DNA from: Silvanigrellaceae bacterium
Lineage (GTDB): Bacteria; Bdellovibrionota; Oligoflexia; Silvanigrellales; Silvanigrellaceae
Direction of reading: 5' to 3'
Length of the DNA: 9,818 bases
NCBI GenBank assembly: GCA_947475135.1
Contig: CANJMU010000011.1
Coordinates: 1-9,818, forward strand
In this document: piece after piece, positions 6,607-9,818 of the stretch
Numbering within the stretch: position 1 is the first letter of the stretch
Layout of the letters: each line of letters starts with the position of its first letter
The notes under the pieces: generated by a model
Database searches by the model: none
Seen by the model: only the letters and a program-made list of their open reading frames with translations
Told to the model about the DNA's origin: nothing
Translations under genes and position numbers: made by a program

Positions 6607-7625
6607 TGTATTATATAGGATTTGATATTGGTGGCACAAAGATTGAAGCCATGTTGATTTGTGTGGGACAAAAGTCAGAAAATAAAAATGATGTTCTTTC
6701 GTTTGAAGTCTTAAAAGAGAATGATGAAATTATTTTAAGCAGTGTTCTGGATCGAAAAAGAGTTCCAACGGAACGACACTTGGGATATTCACAAATCATA
6801 GAAAAGATGTCTTCTTTGGCCAAGGAACTTTGCCAAAAAAATCAAATTGAAGAAACAAAAATTCAAGGCGTTGGCTTGAGTGTGCCTGGCCCTGTGGATC
6901 CGATGAGTGGTGTTGTTTTACGTAGCAATACCATGGTCATTTCTGGTCACAACATGAATAAAGATTTGCAGCAAAAATTGAAATGGGATTGTCCTTTTCG
7001 TTCTGAAAATGATGCCAACTGTTTTGCTTTGGCGGAAGTTTTTTGTGGGGCTGGGCTTTCTTATTTTAAAGAAACAAAAATTCCCGTGAAAAAACAAATT
7101 GGAGTGGGGCTGATTTTAGGATCGGGTTTTGGTGGTGGGATTGTTGTTCATGGAAAAGTGGTGTCTGGAAAATGCGGAGGCGGCGGAGAACTGGGCCACA
7201 TGACACTTTACCCAAATGGTCACCCTTGTTACTGCGGACGACAAGGCTGTGCAGAACAGTATTTGTGTGGGCCCGCTTTAGAAGCCTTGATGAACACACG
7301 AATTTATGCACAGATTCATCAACGCCCCACAAGCAAAGATATCTTTGAATATTATGAAAAAAAAGATCCCATTGCGCTTGCTGTTGTGAATCAATATCGA
7401 AAAGATTTGTCCTTTTTCTTAGGAACAATCACATGTGCTTTAGATCCTCACTATTTTGTCATGGGCGGTGGTCTTAGCTTACAAAAAGTCCTTTATGAAA
7501 ATTTAGAGAAAAATATTGGAAAAAATACTTATCTGCCAAATGAGAGTGTGAAAGTTTATCAGCATTGTATTGGTGACAGCGCTGGTGCCATTGGGGCACT
7601 GATCCCTTTTTTAAATAGGTCATAA
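6606..7625 (+). CDS. ROK-family sugar kinase (glucokinase/N-acetylhexosamine kinase-like)
   Basis: A cytoplasmic ATP-dependent kinase that probably phosphorylates a hexose or N-acetylhexosamine; the exact sugar cannot be read from sequence. Hallmarks: phosphate loop DIGGTK (7-12), VPGPVDP (93-99), catalytic Asp136 in ENDANC, GLILGSGFGGG (168-178), the ROK signature GGGELGH ending in His198, zinc ligands Cys208, Cys210 and Cys215 (CYCGRQGC) followed by Glu217, and MGGGL (286-290). The 339 residues exceed the usual 290-320. The excess seems to lie at about 20-60, a polar stretch (QKSENKND through VLDRKRVPTE) longer than the short beta hairpin expected there. The zinc motif argues for a kinase; no DNA-binding helix-turn-helix precedes it, so it is not a NagC/XylR-type repressor. 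It overlaps the VKOR-DsbA stop by one base and sits five bases before hemL. Confidence 0.92.
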   Translation: MYYIGFDIGGTKIEAMLICVGQKSENKNDVLSFEVLKENDEIILSSVLDRKRVPTERHLGYSQIIEKMSSLAKELCQKNQIEETKIQGVGLSVPGPVDPMSGVVLRSNTMVISGHNMNKDLQQKLKWDCPFRSENDANCFALAEVFCGAGLSYFKETKIPVKKQIGVGLILGSGFGGGIVVHGKVVSGKCGGGGELGHMTLYPNGHPCYCGRQGCAEQYLCGPALEALMNTRIYAQIHQRPTSKDIFEYYEKKDPIALAVVNQYRKDLSFFLGTITCALDPHYFVMGGGLSLQKVLYENLEKNIGKNTYLPNESVKVYQHCIGDSAGAIGALIPFLNRS

Positions 7626-7630
7626 AATAA

Positions 7631-8938
7631 ATGATAAATAATATGGAAAAATCTAGACAAATTATGTCAAAAAGTCGTGAAATTTTCCCGGGAGGGGTGA
7701 ATTCACCTGTGCGATCTTTTCGCAGTGTTGGGGGAGATCCTATTGTATTTTCCCATGGGAGCGGAAAAAATCTTTATGATGTGGACGGGAATTGTTACCT
7801 TGATTTTTGCTCTTCTTGGGGACCCTTAATTTTAGGATATTCCTACCCAACAGTTATCGAGGCCATTACAAAACAGGCTCAAAAAGCAGTGACTTTTGGT
7901 GCACCCTGCGAATTAGAACTCCAATTGGCCTTAAAAATCAAAGAATTTGTCCCTTGGATTGAAAAGCTTCGCTTTGTCAGCAGTGGAACAGAAGCCACCA
8001 TGAGTGCGGTGCGTGTGGCGCGGGCCGCAACGGGACGCAATAAAATCATCAAATTTGAGGGGTGCTACCATGGGCATGCGGATGGTTTTTTAGTCAAAGC
8101 AGGAAGTGGTTTGGCAACACTTGGGACGCCAGATTCCGCTGGAATTCCAGCTCATTTAACGTCCGATACCTTGGTTGCGACATATAATGATATTCAAAAT
8201 GTTCAGGATTTATTTGATCAATTTGGAAAAGAGATTGCCGCAGTTATTGTCGAACCAGTGGCTGCAAACATGAATCTTGTGTTACCTTGTGAAGATTTTC
8301 TTCCTTTTTTAAGAAAAATCACAAAAGAAAATAATTCCATTCTCATTTTTGATGAAGTGATGACAGGGTTTCGTTTGGCCAAAGGAGGGTGCGCCGAATT
8401 GTTTGACGTGGTTCCCGATATGTGGACCTTTGGAAAAATTATAGGCGGGGGGCTTCCAGCGGCGGCCTACGGGGGCAAAAAAGAAATTATGGATCATGTG
8501 GCCCCCATAGGGAAAGCTTATCAGGCTGGCACATTAAGTGGAAACCCGCTGGCCATGGCCGCAGGGCTTGCAACCCTTGAAGAAATTGAAAAATTAAATT
8601 TGATTTCCCTGTTGCACAAAAAAGGAAATGAGTTGGAGCGAATTGTCAAAGAAGAATTGTTTGGTTTTTTAAGAACGGGGCATGTTTATTTTCAACATAT
8701 TGGGTCTTTTTTTGGATTTTTTTTCAATTGTGAAAAAGCGCCACAAAACTTTTCAGATGTTCAAAAAACGCAAATATCGACATTCAATAAAGCCTATCAT
8801 TTTTGGTTGCAAAACGGTGTTTACTTAGGGCCCAGTGGCTACGAGGTTGGTTTTTTAAGTCACCCCCATTCGGAAGAAGACTTGTTTTATTTGGTGAGAA
8901 CCTTGAAAGATTTTTTAAGCCAAGAGTTTAAATCGTAA
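7631..8938 (+). CDS. hemL: Glutamate-1-semialdehyde 2,1-aminomutase (PLP enzyme of C5 haem pathway)
   Basis: Converts glutamate-1-semialdehyde to 5-aminolevulinate, the precursor of haem and other tetrapyrroles, in the cytoplasm. The full class-III aminotransferase pattern is present at normal length (435 aa): IFPGGVNSPVRSF (18-30), SSWGPLILGY (61-70), phosphate-cup SSGTEA (117-122), CYHGHADG (145-152), the cofactor-ring Asp241 in FDEVMTGFR, and the Schiff-base Lys269 in FGKIIGGGLP. YQAGTLSGNP (297-306) completes the active site and is characteristic of HemL rather than other aminotransferases. ATG 7631 follows the kinase stop by 5 bp, with AGG (7617-7619) 11 nt before it; ATG 7643 is in frame but has no ribosome site. 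It is the last gene of the tight plus-strand run, and no hairpin terminator with a T-run is visible after its stop. It implies synthesis of 5-aminolevulinate from glutamyl-tRNA instead of by HemA-type ALA synthase. Confidence 0.97.
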   Translation: MINNMEKSRQIMSKSREIFPGGVNSPVRSFRSVGGDPIVFSHGSGKNLYDVDGNCYLDFCSSWGPLILGYSYPTVIEAITKQAQKAVTFGAPCELELQLALKIKEFVPWIEKLRFVSSGTEATMSAVRVARAATGRNKIIKFEGCYHGHADGFLVKAGSGLATLGTPDSAGIPAHLTSDTLVATYNDIQNVQDLFDQFGKEIAAVIVEPVAANMNLVLPCEDFLPFLRKITKENNSILIFDEVMTGFRLAKGGCAELFDVVPDMWTFGKIIGGGLPAAAYGGKKEIMDHVAPIGKAYQAGTLSGNPLAMAAGLATLEEIEKLNLISLLHKKGNELERIVKEELFGFLRTGHVYFQHIGSFFGFFFNCEKAPQNFSDVQKTQISTFNKAYHFWLQNGVYLGPSGYEVGFLSHPHSEEDLFYLVRTLKDFLSQEFKS

Positions 8939-9051
8939 TCAGCTCTCCTCATATTCATGAATAACGCGCGTAAGATGTCCTTTATTTGTCGTGTCAAAAA
9001 TTTGATATATTTTTCATAGTGTTGTTTATCAAGAAACGTTAAAATCATTTC
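8939..9051. other. Intergenic spacer hemL-speD
   Basis: A 113-bp AT-rich spacer. I see no terminator. A -10-like TAAAAT (9040-9045, five of six to TATAAT) lies 6 nt before the speD ATG with no good -35. An alternative pair TTGATA (9002-9007) and TTTATC (9025-9030), spaced 17 bp, is also weak. Two TTCATGAA palindromes occur, at 8954-8961 and, across the speD start codon, at 9049-9056. Confidence 0.35.
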
Positions 9052-9441
9052 ATGAAAACATTTGGAAAATTACTTACAATTGATATATGGCTCAAAAACT
9101 GTCACGCGGATGATTATGTTCAAAATATAAAAAAATATGTTGAAAGTCATTTTTGTGTTGTTGGCGAAATAGAAAAAAAATTTGAACCTTACGGAATGAC
9201 ATCTGTACTTGTCCTAAGTGAATCGCATTTTAGTATTCACACATATCCAGAACATAACTATATTTCTATTGATTTATATATTTGCAATGAATTTGTGAGT
9301 CTTGAAAAAACAAAAAATGATTTATTATCTCTATTACCTTATGAACATGAACAATCCCATATACAAACAAGAGGTGTGCGAGAAGAGTTGAACTCTATCT
9401 TGATTCAGAAAATGAATACAAATATCATGCAGAATTCTTAA
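9052..9441 (+). CDS. speD: S-adenosylmethionine decarboxylase-family proenzyme (SpeD type, pyruvoyl)
   Basis: Expected to decarboxylate S-adenosylmethionine, giving the aminopropyl donor for spermidine, using a pyruvoyl group made by self-cleavage. The 129 residues match the short bacterial/archaeal class (Thermotoga type). LSESHFSIHTYPEHNY (55-70) contains the cleavage pair Glu57-Ser58 and His63; ISIDLYICN (71-79) carries Cys78. The Ser-to-His (5) and His-to-Cys (15) spacings equal those of the Thermotoga maritima enzyme as I recall it (Ser63, His68, Cys83), so maturation should work. No spermidine synthase lies next to it. Some SpeD homologues act on ornithine or arginine instead, so the substrate is not certain. 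No Shine-Dalgarno is visible before ATG 9052. The stop TAA is followed immediately by the ATG of a LysE-type exporter, suggesting coupled translation. Confidence 0.9.
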   Translation: MKTFGKLLTIDIWLKNCHADDYVQNIKKYVESHFCVVGEIEKKFEPYGMTSVLVLSESHFSIHTYPEHNYISIDLYICNEFVSLEKTKNDLLSLLPYEHEQSHIQTRGVREELNSILIQKMNTNIMQNS

Positions 9442-9818
9442 ATGAATTTTGTTTTTATTTTTGTTTTTGGTCTTCTTTTTTCTTTTGTTTCTGCCATGCC
9501 CCCGGGCCCCATTAATATGGGGGTTTCTCATTGGATTTATACAAAACAATTCTCGAAAATAAATTGGTTTCTTTTTGGTGTCATTTTAACAGATGTTTTG
9601 ATTGCAAATATTGCAATAGGAAGTCTTGTTTTATCAAATCTTCCCCATGAAATTTTTCGTGTGATTGGACTATTTGGTGGTGCTTTTTTTATTTTGTTTG
9701 GAATTTATGGCTTATTCAAGCGCAATGTTCAAAGTGACGTGATTCAAAATAAAGACACGATTTTAAAACATAAAATAGGGTTTTTTTTGAGAGGTGTTTT
9801 ATTTTGCGGATTGAACCC
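9442..9818 (+). CDS. LysE/RhtB-family amino-acid (or related) exporter, partial: C-terminus cut by window end
   Basis: An inner-membrane efflux protein. I translated 125 codons by hand; the frame is open to the last base. The family is about 200-220 residues, so roughly 40% is missing. Visible features: a first membrane helix with AMPPGPIN (18-25), the Pro-Gly-Pro signature of LysE/RhtB proteins; a second helix at 42-64; a third at 71-92; a basic cytoplasmic loop (93-111, KRNVQ to KHK); and the start of the next segment, GFFLRGVLFCGLN, matching the family pattern ending in Asn-Pro. The start ATG directly abuts the speD stop (TAAATG) and no separate ribosome site is needed if translation is coupled. 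The substrate cannot be read; family members export Lys, Arg, Thr, homoserine or similar compounds. Confidence 0.85.
   Translation, partial: MNFVFIFVFGLLFSFVSAMPPGPINMGVSHWIYTKQFSKINWFLFGVILTDVLIANIAIGSLVLSNLPHEIFRVIGLFGGAFFILFGIYGLFKRNVQSDVIQNKDTILKHKIGFFLRGVLFCGLN

Noticed and set aside
9334..9549. Minus-strand frame of 71 codons over the speD-lysE junction
   Set aside because: Low-complexity Lys/Asn translation antisense to two recognisable genes.
1..9818. tRNA, rRNA, CRISPR, insertion sequence or riboswitch
   Set aside because: No cloverleaf, conserved rRNA stretch, regular repeat array, transposase-like protein or long structured leader was found on reading both strands.

Overview
The window is ordinary-looking bacterial chromosome, AT-rich and densely coded, with no rRNA, tRNA, CRISPR array, insertion sequence or prophage gene that I can see. 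The organism is Gram-negative in style: it has a lipoprotein and a membrane-anchored periplasmic disulfide enzyme. It makes haem by the C5 pathway (HemL), which argues against most Alphaproteobacteria. A VKOR-DsbA fusion, HemL, a Chlamydia-like class I ribonucleotide reductase and low GC would suit a Bdellovibrionota/Silvanigrellales-type or deltaproteobacterial-type genome. That placement is inference and weak.

Left part (1-3570, minus strand): nrdB (cut by the window start) lies downstream of nrdA, and together they form a class I ribonucleotide reductase operon. NrdA has no N-terminal ATP-cone, and the visible NrdB N-terminus has none either. In front of nrdA is a compact promoter with a perfect TTGACA -35 box. 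Two NrdR-box-like 16-mers, exactly 32 bp apart, cover the -35 box and the -10/start region. Upstream of that, still on the minus strand, is a 130-residue protein of unknown function ending in a four-cysteine zinc-ribbon-like motif.

Middle part (3571-8938, plus strand): a 46-bp divergent spacer holds a perfect TTGAT-N4-ATCAA palindrome of the CRP/FNR type. A tight four-gene run follows: a large unrecognised lipoprotein, a VKOR-DsbA fusion that would make disulfide bonds in the periplasm, a ROK-family sugar kinase overlapping it by one base, and hemL five bases later. The lipoprotein has six cysteines besides the lipidated one and is therefore a candidate client of the VKOR-DsbA enzyme. The kinase and hemL have no obvious biochemical link to it.

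Right part (8939-9818, plus strand): a 113-bp spacer, then a short S-adenosylmethionine decarboxylase-family protein (SpeD type, all key residues present). Its stop codon directly abuts the start of a LysE/RhtB-family exporter that runs off the window end. No spermidine synthase gene is visible. The pairing hints at polyamine or basic-amino-acid metabolism coupled to export.

The most interesting observations are the NrdR-type double box in front of a reductase lacking an ATP-cone, the FNR-like palindrome between the divergent genes, the cysteine-rich orphan lipoprotein beside the disulfide enzyme, and the speD-lysE pair. I found no clear evidence of a wholly new multi-gene system.
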